Assembly (NCBI GenBank): GCA_029551285.1
Contig: JAKPFT010000056.1
Coordinates: 1-49,072, forward strand
Direction of reading: 5' to 3'
From: a bacterium
Lineage (GTDB): Bacteria > Ratteibacteria > UBA8468 > B48-G9 > DSTR01
DNA length: 49,072 bases
Shown here: positions 1 through 7,897 of the stretch, one piece after another
How positions within the stretch are numbered: position 1 is the stretch's first letter
Layout: every line of letters begins with the position of its first letter
The notes under the pieces: generated by a model
The model's input: the letters and a program-made list of their open reading frames with translations, nothing else
What the model was told of the DNA's origin: nothing
Database searches by the model: none
Made by a program: the position numbers and the translations under genes

Positions 1-41
1 AAAATTAAGAGCAGGGTACCTTAGCAGCAAAGGTGGAAAAT

Positions 42-70
42 TTGACAGGGACGAAAGGGGACTGTAAAAT
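42..70 (+). promoter_or_regulatory. predicted sigma70-like promoter
   Basis: A perfect -35 TTGACA (42-47) is followed by a 17-base spacer and a -10 TAAAAT (65-70). No recognisable gene follows on this strand before the 3' end of atpC on the other strand. A 14-codon ORF starts at ATG 90, and an inverted repeat CTAACG-TAT-CGTTAG lies at 120-134. The product could be a small RNA, or the site could be inactive. Confidence 0.45.
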
Positions 71-208
71 GGATGGTAAAAGACAGATTATGGAGAGTTC
101 ACAAGGAGTAATATACAAACTAACGTATCGTTAGCGTACAGATAACAAACCGGAGTTGAATCTCCCGGTCAACCAGCAGTCTCAGCCTTCCTTTTCCCAT
201 TTACCCTT

Positions 209-238
209 ATTGTACCCCTTCTTCCGTAAGGCTGTCAA
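209..238 (-). promoter_or_regulatory. predicted sigma70-like promoter reading out of the window
   Basis: On the minus strand TTGACA (238-233), an 18-base spacer and TACAAT (214-209) form a good promoter match just downstream of the atpC stop. It points toward the left window edge and may drive a gene that lies beyond it. It faces the plus-strand promoter at 42-70. Confidence 0.4.
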
Positions 239-242
239 CACC

Positions 243-1163
243 CTACCCGTAAACCGGGTAAATCCATTCCCGAAGGACTTCTACCGGCAGACCGTAAGCC
301 TTGCCCAGAAGAAGTTTCTGCAATCCGCTGATTTCTATCTCCCTGGCTAAGAGATAACCGACCAGAACTTCCACGCCGTAGGCCACCACCCTAACTTCCT
401 TCAGCAATCTGATAGCAGCGGCCACATATTCTCTTTCCCAGGTTTCCGCGGTTACCGGAGTCTTAAGCCCCCGGTAGTTTTTCTGGAAAACTGACCAGAG
501 CCTGGAGAGTTCCTGGTAATTTTCCGGGCACACCCGGCCACCTGACACCAGGTTTTTCCAGTCAAAACTTTCGCCGGAAGTCTGTTTCCACAGAAAAAGG
601 GAAAGATTAAAGAAGTCTATCTCCAGGGCCAGGTACCTGAGAAGAAAAGAATTCTGCAAGGAAACAGTCATTTTTTGCCACAGGTGGAAAAACTCCTGGC
701 TGGCCCGGGCCGCGGCTTCCGGCGTCTGCCTGGACGCTTCTTTCAAAAGAAGCGAGGACAACTCAGGCATCGGGAAAGACGGGTTTTCCCCTTGACCTCT
801 GAACTTTTCTCCACCTAACAGACTGAAGGGGCTGATGGCTTTTTCCTGGAGTGGCTGCCTTCCGACATTAAGGACCAGGCGCAAATTTTCCAGGTCGTAG
901 CGGAAGCAGAACCAACGAAAGACTTCTGCGGGAAGAATTTCTCCGGCCAGGGCCAGCAGCGCCAGACGGTGTCGCTCAAAGAACTCGGTTAATTCTTTGA
1001 TGTCAGGATGATGCTGGGGAAAACGGTAGCAGGTTGGCTCAAGTTCCGCCAGGGCGACCGGCAAAGAGGCAGCACTGGCCAGTCTTTCCAGCACCTCCCG
1101 TGAAAGAAAGGTCTTTTCCAGAGACTTTACCCTGGCACTCTCAGTCAGTAAAGTATCACTCAT
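243..1163 (-). CDS. atpC: V-type ATP synthase subunit C (AC39 family)
   Basis: Predicted subunit C of an archaeal/bacterial V-type (A-type) ATPase, the socket joining the central stalk to the membrane c-ring. The 306-residue protein is mostly helical. It has the N-terminal 'ARVKSLEK' start and a 'DLENLRLVL' stretch near residue 90 like the conserved segment of the vATP-synt_AC39 family; the rest is divergent, so the call leans on context. Its ATG overlaps the udg stop as ATGA, suggesting translational coupling. No F, A, B, D or I subunit gene follows in the remaining 242 bases, so the rest of the ATPase must be encoded outside the window. The first part of the family fold is the better conserved. 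Confidence is good because atpK and atpE lie upstream on the same strand. Confidence 0.8.
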   Translation of the reverse strand: MSDTLLTESARVKSLEKTFLSREVLERLASAASLPVALAELEPTCYRFPQHHPDIKELTEFFERHRLALLALAGEILPAEVFRWFCFRYDLENLRLVLNVGRQPLQEKAISPFSLLGGEKFRGQGENPSFPMPELSSLLLKEASRQTPEAAARASQEFFHLWQKMTVSLQNSFLLRYLALEIDFFNLSLFLWKQTSGESFDWKNLVSGGRVCPENYQELSRLWSVFQKNYRGLKTPVTAETWEREYVAAAIRLLKEVRVVAYGVEVLVGYLLAREIEISGLQKLLLGKAYGLPVEVLREWIYPVYG

Positions 1164-1759
1164 AGTAAAAGTTCAGACAGGACGGCAAAGTCTTTTTTCA
1201 GCGTGGCTAAGGCGGCTGGTTGATAGGTGGCCACTGCTGGATGATAGAGAGCCACGATCTTACCTTGACGGAAAAGGTCTCCCTCCGGCGAAAAAACCTG
1301 GCCATGCACCCGGCTGATGGAAACACTGGCCGGCAGTCCGAAATACTCCAGGATGGTTCTTAAAGAGAACCGGCCCAGGCAGGCGATCACCTCAGGTTTC
1401 AGTAATTCCAGTTGCTGATAAAGGTAAACCTGGCAGGCGGCCAGTTCTTCTGGTTCCGGGTCACGGTTGCCGGGCGGCCGGCACTTAATGACATTGGTAA
1501 TATAAACCTGGCTGCGGTCAAGATTGATGGAGGAAAGCAGCTGGTCTAAGATGGCGCCGGCCTGTCCACAAAAGGGTATCCCCTTTCGGTCCTCATTAAA
1601 TCCAGGAGCCTCTCCGACAAACATAATTCTGGATTGCAGGCAGCCACTACCGAAAACGACCTGCGTGCGGCTCCTGGCCAGAGAACATCTCTGGCATTGC
1701 TGACAGCTTTTTTCCAGCTGATGCCATTTTTCCTGAAGGCTCGCGGCTGTCTCGGTCAT
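1160..1759 (-). CDS. udg: family 4 uracil-DNA glycosylase with [4Fe-4S] cluster
   Basis: Removes uracil from DNA as the first step of base excision repair. The 199-residue length is typical of family 4. Visible motifs are the cluster cysteines C22, C25, C93 and C109, the GEAPG active-site loop at 49-53, the 'NVIKCRPPGNRDP' segment at 89-101, and the HP(A) motif at 173-175. This family is common in thermophiles and many anaerobes. It sits between atpE and atpC and overlaps both by ATGA (1756-1759 and 1160-1163), so it is probably made from the ATPase mRNA. There is no obvious functional link between uracil repair and the ATPase. The identification is secure. Confidence 0.93.
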   Translation of the reverse strand: MTETAASLQEKWHQLEKSCQQCQRCSLARSRTQVVFGSGCLQSRIMFVGEAPGFNEDRKGIPFCGQAGAILDQLLSSINLDRSQVYITNVIKCRPPGNRDPEPEELAACQVYLYQQLELLKPEVIACLGRFSLRTILEYFGLPASVSISRVHGQVFSPEGDLFRQGKIVALYHPAVATYQPAALATLKKDFAVLSELLL

Positions 1760-2307
1760 ATTCCGGAGCGACGGAAAACTTCTATCAGGTCCTGATAGAA
1801 ATGGTCTTTGACCCTTTCCCAGTTGAGGCTAAGGTTAAAGTCAGGTCCTGCCACCAGAAAACCATCGTTCAGGCCTGACTGGCCCACCAGTTTCACCCCG
1901 GCTGGCAGGCTGACAGCATACCGGCTCTCTTTTCCGGCAGGCACATAGACGGTGTAACTTTCCTCTTTCCCCTTCAGTTGCCGCAGCAACTTTCCCAGAT
2001 ACTCCGGCCCTTTCTCTTCCATCCAGGAGAGAAAAAGGGTTTTTACTTCTTCCAGCACTTCACCTAAACAGCGGTTTTTCTCTCTCAGTATTTCCTGCTG
2101 GCCGGATAGTTTAAGTCTGGCCAGCCTTTCCCGGTAGCGCTCTGCCAGTAATTCCTTTTCCTGATGAAGCCGGTGCCGGAATTCTTCCTCAATCTCTTCC
2201 TGCTTCTTCTGCAGAAGTCTGGCCGCTTCTTCTCTGGCAGCCGAGAGAATCTGCTGGCTTTGCTTTTCCGCCTCTTCCATTACCCGGGCAAGTAACTTGT
2301 CCAGCAT
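1756..2307 (-). CDS. atpE: V-type ATP synthase subunit E
   Basis: Peripheral-stalk subunit E of the V/A-type ATPase. The 183-residue product has a long charged coiled-coil N-terminal half (Glu/Lys/Gln-rich, roughly residues 1-110) followed by a compact globular end, the usual plan of the family. The reading frame is open upstream, but the start is set at ATG 2307 because it lies two bases after the atpK stop and gives the typical length. The longer upstream part would lie inside atpK in another frame. The stop overlaps the udg start. Family identity rests on architecture and on the neighbouring K subunit; sequence in this family is poorly conserved. Confidence 0.82.
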   Translation of the reverse strand: MLDKLLARVMEEAEKQSQQILSAAREEAARLLQKKQEEIEEEFRHRLHQEKELLAERYRERLARLKLSGQQEILREKNRCLGEVLEEVKTLFLSWMEEKGPEYLGKLLRQLKGKEESYTVYVPAGKESRYAVSLPAGVKLVGQSGLNDGFLVAGPDFNLSLNWERVKDHFYQDLIEVFRRSGI

Positions 2308-2309
2308 GA

Positions 2310-2786
2310 TTAGAGTTTCACCGCCATCAGCATGAAGATAGAAATAACCAGAGCCAGAACAGCATAGGTCTCCACCATGGCCCCGTAGATTAAGGCCTTC
2401 ATGGAGGATTCCGGTTGTTTCGCGACAACGGCAATTCCAGCGGCACAGACCCGGCCCTGATGAATGGCGGAGATACATCCGGCAATCGCAATCGGAAGGC
2501 AGGCTACCAGAATCTGGGCGCCCTGCAGGGGGGACACTGGCAGGACTTTTTCACCCAGCAAGCCTACTTTCAGGATGACCAAAAACCCTGTGAGAAACCC
2601 GTAGATGCCCTGGGTTCCGGGCAGGGCGACCAGTAGTAGCATTGTCCCGAACTTCTCCGGTTCCTCTGAAAGAAGCCCGTTAGCCGCACTGCCAGCCAGG
2701 CCGACGCCGTGCGCCGAGCCAGAACCAGCGAGAAAAATAGCCAGCGCGGCGCCAAAGAGAGCAATCACCAGACCGAGTAGTTCCAT
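2310..2786 (-). CDS. atpK: V-type ATP synthase subunit K (c-ring), Na+-type
   Basis: Membrane rotor subunit of the V/A-type ATPase. The 158 residues form two fused helical hairpins (four membrane segments), like the Enterococcus hirae NtpK protein. All five side chains of the NtpK Na+ site appear at the expected places: L55, T58 and Q59 in 'LPGTQG', Q110 in 'HQGRV', and E139 in 'MVETY'. This predicts Na+ rather than H+ translocation. The gene follows etfA by 18 bases and is followed by atpE after 2 bases. Subunit I, which usually precedes K, is absent here; ETF genes take its place. Confidence 0.93.
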   Translation of the reverse strand: MELLGLVIALFGAALAIFLAGSGSAHGVGLAGSAANGLLSEEPEKFGTMLLLVALPGTQGIYGFLTGFLVILKVGLLGEKVLPVSPLQGAQILVACLPIAIAGCISAIHQGRVCAAGIAVVAKQPESSMKALIYGAMVETYAVLALVISIFMLMAVKL

Positions 2787-2804
2787 CGGTTCCCCCTTTT
2801 TTCT

Positions 2805-3986
2805 TTAGCCCCGGATTTCTTTCAATTTTCTGATGAGAGCCGGCACAATCTGGAAGAGGTCTCCCACCAGTCCCAGGTGGGCCACCTTAAAAATGGGCGC
2901 CTCCGGGTCTTTGTTGATGGCGATGATGAAATCAGAGGTTCGCATTCCCGCCAGGTGCTGAATGGCTCCGGAGATGCCGCAGGCCAGATAAATCTTGGGT
3001 TTAACGGTCCGACCGGTCTGTCCTACCTGATGAGGATATGGTATCCAGCCCGCATCCACCGCGGCTCGCGAGGCACCTACCGCGGCTCCTAACAGATCAG
3101 CCAGTTCCCGGAGCAACTGGAAGTTTTTACCTTCCCCCAGTCCCCGGCCGCCGGAAATAATGATTTCGGCTTCCTGTAAATCAACCAGGTTTTCCGCCTT
3201 CTTTTGAGTCAAAAGTTTTACCAGACTGCTAAGTTCAGCGGAGATATCAGACTTGACCGCGCAACCCTGAAGGTTGTCCACCGGTTTGGCCTCCTCCACC
3301 ATCTTGGGACGCAGGGTAGCCATCTGGGGCCGGTGATACCGGCAGATAATCTGCGCCATCAGGTTGCCACCAAAGGTCGGTCTTGTCTGAACCAGAAGTT
3401 TACTTTCAGGGTCAATATGCAACTGGGTGCAATCAGCCGTAAGACCGGTGCCAAGCCGCGCGGCCACCGAGGGAATAAAAGACCGACCCATCATCGTGGC
3501 TGAGGCCAGGACGATACCCGGTCGGTGCTGACGGACCAGCTCCGTGAGTGCCAGGGCGTAAGGCTCTTCAAGAAAAATTTCCAGTTCCGGCCTGTCCACC
3601 ATATAAACCCGGTCACAGCCACGACTGATTAACGAACCGGCCAGGTGTTCTATCCGGTAACCTAAGATAACTCCGGAAACCTCCTCGCCGAGAACGGCCT
3701 TCATTTCCAGGCAAGCCTGAAGCAGTTCGTAAGAAACACTGGCCAGCCGGCCATGACGCTGCTCGGCAAAGAACCAGATACCGCGGTAGCCGGAAGTGTC
3801 GCGCTTTACTTCCTGGCCTTCCATCACCAGAGCCTTTTCCGGGCAGACCTGAAGGCACTTGCGGCAGAAACGGCAGTTCTCATTGATGACCGGCAAATTA
3901 TCCTTCCAGTCAATCGCGGCAAAAGGGCAGACTTCCACACACTTACCACAACCCGTGCACCGCTCTTTCAGCAGCCTGATAATCAT
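2805..3986 (-). CDS. etfA: electron transfer flavoprotein alpha subunit with N-terminal 2[4Fe-4S] domain
   Basis: Large subunit of an ETF that carries FAD in its C-terminal domain. The 393-residue protein begins with a bacterial-type ferredoxin domain: C10/C13/C16/C20 and C38/C41/C44/C48. Then comes the ETF alpha N-domain (about 65-250) and the FAD-binding C-domain with 'GRGLGEG', 'GASRAAVDAGW', 'QVGQTG', 'ACGISGAIQH' and 'AINKDPEAPIF'. Ferredoxin-fused EtfA is known from anaerobic ETF complexes such as those of lactate dehydrogenase and caffeyl-CoA reductase, several of which bifurcate electrons. The start overlaps the etfB stop by 4 bases. No acyl-CoA or lactate dehydrogenase partner lies nearby, so the substrate is unknown. 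Confidence 0.95.
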   Translation of the reverse strand: MIIRLLKERCTGCGKCVEVCPFAAIDWKDNLPVINENCRFCRKCLQVCPEKALVMEGQEVKRDTSGYRGIWFFAEQRHGRLASVSYELLQACLEMKAVLGEEVSGVILGYRIEHLAGSLISRGCDRVYMVDRPELEIFLEEPYALALTELVRQHRPGIVLASATMMGRSFIPSVAARLGTGLTADCTQLHIDPESKLLVQTRPTFGGNLMAQIICRYHRPQMATLRPKMVEEAKPVDNLQGCAVKSDISAELSSLVKLLTQKKAENLVDLQEAEIIISGGRGLGEGKNFQLLRELADLLGAAVGASRAAVDAGWIPYPHQVGQTGRTVKPKIYLACGISGAIQHLAGMRTSDFIIAINKDPEAPIFKVAHLGLVGDLFQIVPALIRKLKEIRG

Positions 3987-4771
3987 TTGATGGCACCTTT
4001 TTCTTTCAGTTGTTCATAAAGTACCTGGACCAGTTCTTCAGTCTCCCCGTGGACCAGTTTTCCTTCTGACTTGATTTCCGGATGCCAGCATTCCACCACC
4101 CGGGTGGGCGAACCCTCCTGACCGAAAAATTCAGGCTGACCATCAATCTCTGCGGCCGTCCAGACAGGAATCTCGGCCTTTTTGGCCCTGAGCAGTCCTC
4201 TTAATGAGGGCAGCCGTGGCTCGTTGATTTCTTTCACCACCGTGAGCAATACCGGCAACGGCACCTGCAGGGTTTCATAGTGGTCTTCCATCAGACGCTC
4301 ACAGACCAGCCCTTCCGGAGTAACCTCATTAATGCGACTCACAAAGGTAATGTAAGGAATCCCCAGGTGGACCGCCATTTCCGGCCCCACCTGGCCGGTA
4401 CTGCCATCAAGGGTCTCCCGGCCGCAGATAACAATGTCAAAGGACCCGATTTTCCGGAGCGCACAGGCCAGGGTGTAAGAAGTTGCCAGGGTATCACTAC
4501 CCCCAAACTGCCGGTCACTTAAAAGAATGGCTTTGTCAAGGCCCATGGCCAGAGCTTCCCGCAGAGCACTTTCCGCCTGGGGTGGTCCCATAGAAATCAC
4601 CGTGGTTTCCCCGCCAAAGCGTTCTTTTAACCGGACCGCTTCCTCCAGGGCATAGGCATCGTAAGGGTTAATAACGCCCTTGACCCCTTCCCGGACAATC
4701 CGTTTGGTCACCGGGTCAATCTTAACTTCAGTTGTTTCCGGGACCTGCTTGATGCACACAATTATGTTCAT
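3983..4771 (-). CDS. etfB: electron transfer flavoprotein beta subunit
   Basis: Small ETF subunit that pairs with EtfA and binds FAD or AMP at the interface. The 262-residue sequence has the canonical start 'MNIIVCIKQVPET', the 'INPYDAYALEEAV' helix and the 'DGSTGQVGPEMA' nucleotide loop. This loop is a feature of ETFs that can hold a second FAD, which is compatible with bifurcation but does not prove it. It is the first gene of the minus-strand run leading into the ATPase genes. It is preceded by a weak Shine-Dalgarno (GAGG) and diverges from purH. Confidence 0.95.
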   Translation of the reverse strand: MNIIVCIKQVPETTEVKIDPVTKRIVREGVKGVINPYDAYALEEAVRLKERFGGETTVISMGPPQAESALREALAMGLDKAILLSDRQFGGSDTLATSYTLACALRKIGSFDIVICGRETLDGSTGQVGPEMAVHLGIPYITFVSRINEVTPEGLVCERLMEDHYETLQVPLPVLLTVVKEINEPRLPSLRGLLRAKKAEIPVWTAAEIDGQPEFFGQEGSPTRVVECWHPEIKSEGKLVHGETEELVQVLYEQLKEKGAIK

Positions 4772-4986
4772 GGTGGCCTCATCATCCGTTTTTCTTCGGT
4801 TTTTTAACGATGAAGTTTATCACAACACCGCTTCCGGCGGCAAATCCTTCTCAGAGGACAGGCTCCTGAAATTCCGACATAAGAGGCGGGGTATCAACTT
4901 TAGAAAGGACCGTTTGCTTCTGGCCAGGCTTCTGTGCGAAAATAATAGTACCGGTCAGTTCCGTTACAATTTTTCAAGGAGGTCTC
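4772..4986. promoter_or_regulatory. divergent etfB / purH control region
   Basis: This 215-base gap separates two divergent genes and should hold both promoters. On the plus strand a strong Shine-Dalgarno AAGGAGG (4976-4982) sets the purH ATG at 4987. On the minus strand only weak promoter-like hexamers were seen. No riboswitch or terminator was recognised. Confidence 0.45.
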
Positions 4987-6537
4987 ATGCTCCCTATCCG
5001 ACGGGCGCTGCTGAGCGTTTCGGACAAAAAGGGACTGGTGGAACTGGGTAAGTTCTTACAGAAGTGGCAGGTGGAGCTTCTTTCCACTGGCGGTACCGCC
5101 AGGCTTCTGCGAGAAAACGGTCTTCCGGTGACCGATGTTTCTGCCTTCACCGGTTTTCCAGAAATTCTGGACGGAAGGGTCAAGACCCTTCATCCGAAAA
5201 TCTACGGGGGACTGCTGGCTCTCCGGGACAATCCTGAGCATCAGCGGCAGATGACGGAGAATAATTTAGTCCCGATTGACCTGGTGGTCTGCAATCTGTA
5301 TCCTTTTGAAGCCACCCTGGCCAGGGGCGCTCAGCACAGTGAAATTATTGAAAACATTGATATTGGCGGCCCCTGCATGATCCGGGCTGCAGCCAAAAAC
5401 TATGCCTTTGTCGTGGTGGTGGTCAAACCGGAGTTTTACCCGGCCCTGATGGAAGAAATGGAAAAAAATCATGGCTCGGTCAGCGAAGATTTTTCCTTCC
5501 GTTGTGCCCGCGAAGTTTACCGGCTGACCTCTCACTATGACGCGGTGATCTTCTCCTACTTAGAAAAGAAAGGCTCACCGGAAAAGTTGCCGGAAAGCCT
5601 GAACCTTCACCTGGAAAAATTCCGGTCTGTCCGCTACGGTGAAAATCCCCATCAGCAGGGTGCCTTCTACCGTCAGGCCGGCGAGAACCCACGGGGTCTT
5701 TCTGCTGCAGAAATCCTTCAGGGGAAGGAACTTTCCTTCAATAATTACCTGGACCTGGATGCGGTCTTAACCGGTGTCAGGGAATTTGAGGAACCAACGG
5801 CTTACATCGTCAAACATCTTTCTCCCTGCGGGGTGGCCTCTCACCCCAAGCTTGCCGAGGCTTATCGGCTGGCCCTGGAGTGCGACCCGCTCTCGGCTTT
5901 TGGCGGTATTGTTGGCTTCAACCGCGAGGTTGACGGTGAGACCGCTGAGGCTATTCTTCAGGGCATGGAAAAATACGGTTTCCTGGAATGCCTTCTGGCC
6001 CCTGACTTCACTGCCGAAGCCAGAAAGAAATTAGCCGTAAAAAAGAACCTGCGGCTGGTGGTGATCAGCAACCTGCAGGCCAGCGACCCTCTGGATGTGA
6101 AAAGAGTCACCGGTGGCTGGCTGGTGCAGGAACCTGACCGCGCTGAGATTCTGGAGTGGAAAGTGGTCACTGAACGGCAGCCCACCGAAGAGGAAAAACG
6201 CGCTCTTCTGTTTGCCTGGAAGGTGTGTAAGACCACGCGCTCCAACGCCATCGTCTACGCTAAAGGTACAGCCACCGTGGGTATTGGCGGAGGGCTTTAC
6301 TCCCGCGTGGATGCTAACCGTCTGGCTGCGGCCAAGGCTGGACCCCGCAGCCGGGGAGCCGTGCTGGCTTCCGACGCCTTCTTTCCGCAGCCAGACAATA
6401 TTGAGGTGGCTTACCAGGCAGGTATCACCGCTATCATTCAGCCAGGGGGTTCAATCAAGGACCAGGAGTCTGTTGATGCCTGCAACCGCTATCAGATGGC
6501 GATGGTCTTCACTGGCATGCGACACTTCCGACACTGA
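4987..6537 (+). CDS. purH: bifunctional AICAR formyltransferase / IMP cyclohydrolase
   Basis: Catalyses the last two steps of purine synthesis: AICAR to FAICAR with 10-formyl-THF, then closure to IMP. The 516-residue product has the N-terminal MGS-like cyclohydrolase domain ('RRALLSVSDKKGLVEL', 'STGGTARLL', 'GRVKTLHPKIYGG'). The transformylase domain follows, with 'RYGENPHQ', the catalytic K276-H277 in 'KHLSPCG', and 'DAFFPQPDNIEVA' near the end. Length is normal. A strong AAGGAGG five bases upstream supports the start. It is transcribed alone; no other pur gene is nearby. Its 3' end converges with the RRM gene, with only 9 bases between their stop codons. Confidence 0.97.
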   Translation: MLPIRRALLSVSDKKGLVELGKFLQKWQVELLSTGGTARLLRENGLPVTDVSAFTGFPEILDGRVKTLHPKIYGGLLALRDNPEHQRQMTENNLVPIDLVVCNLYPFEATLARGAQHSEIIENIDIGGPCMIRAAAKNYAFVVVVVKPEFYPALMEEMEKNHGSVSEDFSFRCAREVYRLTSHYDAVIFSYLEKKGSPEKLPESLNLHLEKFRSVRYGENPHQQGAFYRQAGENPRGLSAAEILQGKELSFNNYLDLDAVLTGVREFEEPTAYIVKHLSPCGVASHPKLAEAYRLALECDPLSAFGGIVGFNREVDGETAEAILQGMEKYGFLECLLAPDFTAEARKKLAVKKNLRLVVISNLQASDPLDVKRVTGGWLVQEPDRAEILEWKVVTERQPTEEEKRALLFAWKVCKTTRSNAIVYAKGTATVGIGGGLYSRVDANRLAAAKAGPRSRGAVLASDAFFPQPDNIEVAYQAGITAIIQPGGSIKDQESVDACNRYQMAMVFTGMRHFRH

Positions 6538-6546
6538 GGTCTTCTC

Positions 6547-6858
6547 TCAGAACCGGCGCCGGCCACCGCGTCCACGAAAGTCGCCGCCAGAATGACGTCT
6601 TTCTGGACGCTGCTCTGTTCTGGGTCTGGCCTCATTCACCTTCAGAGCCCGACCCTTCACCTCCTGACCGTTAAGGCCGTCAATGGCTTTCTGGGCCTCA
6701 GTCTGGTCAGGCATGTCCACAAAGGCGAAACCACGACTTTCCCCGGTAAATTTATCCGCCACGATGGTGGCGGAATCAACCTTACCGAACGGCTCAAACA
6801 GAGCCCGCAACTCATCCTCGCCCATCTCCCACGACAGATTCCCCACATAAATCCTCAT
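6547..6858 (-). CDS. RRM-domain RNA-binding protein
   Basis: Small single-domain RNA-binding protein of 103 residues. RNP2 is 'IYVGNL' near residue 3 and RNP1 is 'RGFAFVDM' near residue 42. The last ~25 residues are Arg/Gly-rich (RGRGGRRR), a flexible RNA-binding tail common in bacterial and plastid RRM proteins. A GTG lies one codon upstream, but the ATG at 6858 is seven bases from a GGAGG and is preferred. A 4-codon uORF (ATG at 6873) ends in TGA overlapping this ATG, and a CCCGG/CCGGG hairpin (885-899 of the 6 kb block) lies in the leader. The likely role is an RNA chaperone; regulation by temperature is only a guess. Confidence 0.93.
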   Translation of the reverse strand: MRIYVGNLSWEMGEDELRALFEPFGKVDSATIVADKFTGESRGFAFVDMPDQTEAQKAIDGLNGQEVKGRALKVNEARPRTEQRPERRHSGGDFRGRGGRRRF

Positions 6859-6905
6859 CACCCTGCCTCCATGTTAAACTACCTCCCGGCTCATCCGGGT
6901 ACCCT

Positions 6906-6935
6906 ATCATACCACACACCACCTCAGCGAAGCAA
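6906..6935 (-). promoter_or_regulatory. predicted promoter of the RRM gene
   Basis: On the minus strand TTGCTT (935-930) and TATGAT (911-906) are separated by 18 bases, about 50 bases ahead of the RRM start. The predicted leader holds a GC-rich hairpin at 6885-6899. Confidence 0.35.
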
Positions 6936-6940
6936 AACAG

Positions 6941-6985
6941 CCCATGACAGGATTACTTTCACAGGGGCTTTTGCCCATCCGACGC
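6941..6985 (-). repeat. short dispersed element, copy A
   Basis: About 45 bases that match the segment at 28294-28338 at most positions, with long identical blocks GGATTACTTTCA and TTGCCC on the plus strand. On the minus strand it contains GGGC-AAAA-GCCC, a potential short hairpin, and two GTC-containing boxes at its ends. It lies between the stop of the phospholipase-like gene and the promoter of the RRM gene. Its function is unknown. Confidence 0.5.
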
Positions 6986-6999
6986 TTTAAAATATTTTC

Positions 7000-7878
7000 T
7001 CAGGGCTGTAACCAGTCTGGCAAAACCACCCTGGCGGAACCATCCCAGGCAGTGAGAAAAACAGTCGCCGTTAGGGAGAGAGCGTTCTGACAGCACTGTC
7101 TGGCTAACCGCATGACCGGCTCAGTTTTCTGCTCAGCGAGGAGTTGTTTCTGGAGACGATAGACTTCCGGCACCAGCCGGTGACTCTCCTTGATGGCACC
7201 GGTAATTAGAGTAAAAAGGTCAGCCGGAGTGTTAACCTTCAAACCAGCGGCTATTTTTTCCACCTCCAGGTTCGTCAACTGGATTAAACCGTCCATTTTC
7301 TGGTGTAAGCCAATCCTGGGGGAAACTCCATCCTGGCTCCAGCCATCATAATGGATGGTGACGTGAAGCGGCATAGCCAGGTCCTGGACATAATGGGCTA
7401 AAATTCCGGCATAAAGCAGGCATTTAGTCTGGACTTCTCTGCTGGTCGGCCATTTCCGGTACTGGGCGAAGGCACCGGTAAGTTTCTCCGTCCATTCCAG
7501 GATAGCATAGGGCAGACTGCCCACCACCTGAGGGTCAAGGTTTTTTCTTTTCAGTAACCGGTAGTATTCGTACCGGGTCTTAGGAAGCTCTGCTCCCTGC
7601 AGGTATTCGCTGTCAAAATAGTGGTCCGGTTTTTCCTTCACCACCAGGGCTGGCCCATGGATATCGGTGAGAAAATCCGGGTCCTGGCTGGTTTGAGCGA
7701 TCATCTTTTCTCCCTGACGGAAAAATTCTGGAAGAGTGTTAGCCACCATGGTGACCGCTGCCGCCGTCAGGCGGACGTGGGTGGCCACAAACCAGGGGTG
7801 AAGTTGACCGGCCAGAGAGAAAAAAAGAAAAAGCAGAACCCTGGTTGTGACCGCGACTGCTGGAAAGCGCTGTTTCAT
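7000..7878 (-). CDS. secreted zinc-dependent phospholipase C / P1-nuclease-like protein
   Basis: Predicted exported tri-zinc hydrolase of the phospholipase C/P1 nuclease fold, acting on phosphodiesters outside the membrane. Residues 1-25 are a signal peptide. Candidate metal ligands are W29 (near the mature N-terminus, as in the family), H34, D85/H86 in 'PDHYFD', H162 and D166 in 'AHYVQDLAMPLHV', H172 and/or H176, and H192/D196 in 'GLHQKMDG'. The last position is Glu in the well-studied enzymes. The product has 292 residues. ATG 7878 is chosen over an ATG-containing frame start at 7911 because AGGAGG lies just upstream and a -10 box (7898-7903) would exclude the longer form. The substrate is unknown. 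Confidence 0.78.
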   Translation of the reverse strand: MKQRFPAVAVTTRVLLFLFFSLAGQLHPWFVATHVRLTAAAVTMVANTLPEFFRQGEKMIAQTSQDPDFLTDIHGPALVVKEKPDHYFDSEYLQGAELPKTRYEYYRLLKRKNLDPQVVGSLPYAILEWTEKLTGAFAQYRKWPTSREVQTKCLLYAGILAHYVQDLAMPLHVTIHYDGWSQDGVSPRIGLHQKMDGLIQLTNLEVEKIAAGLKVNTPADLFTLITGAIKESHRLVPEVYRLQKQLLAEQKTEPVMRLARQCCQNALSLTATVFLTAWDGSARVVLPDWLQP

Positions 7879-7897
7879 TTTCCTCCTGGACAGGCAC

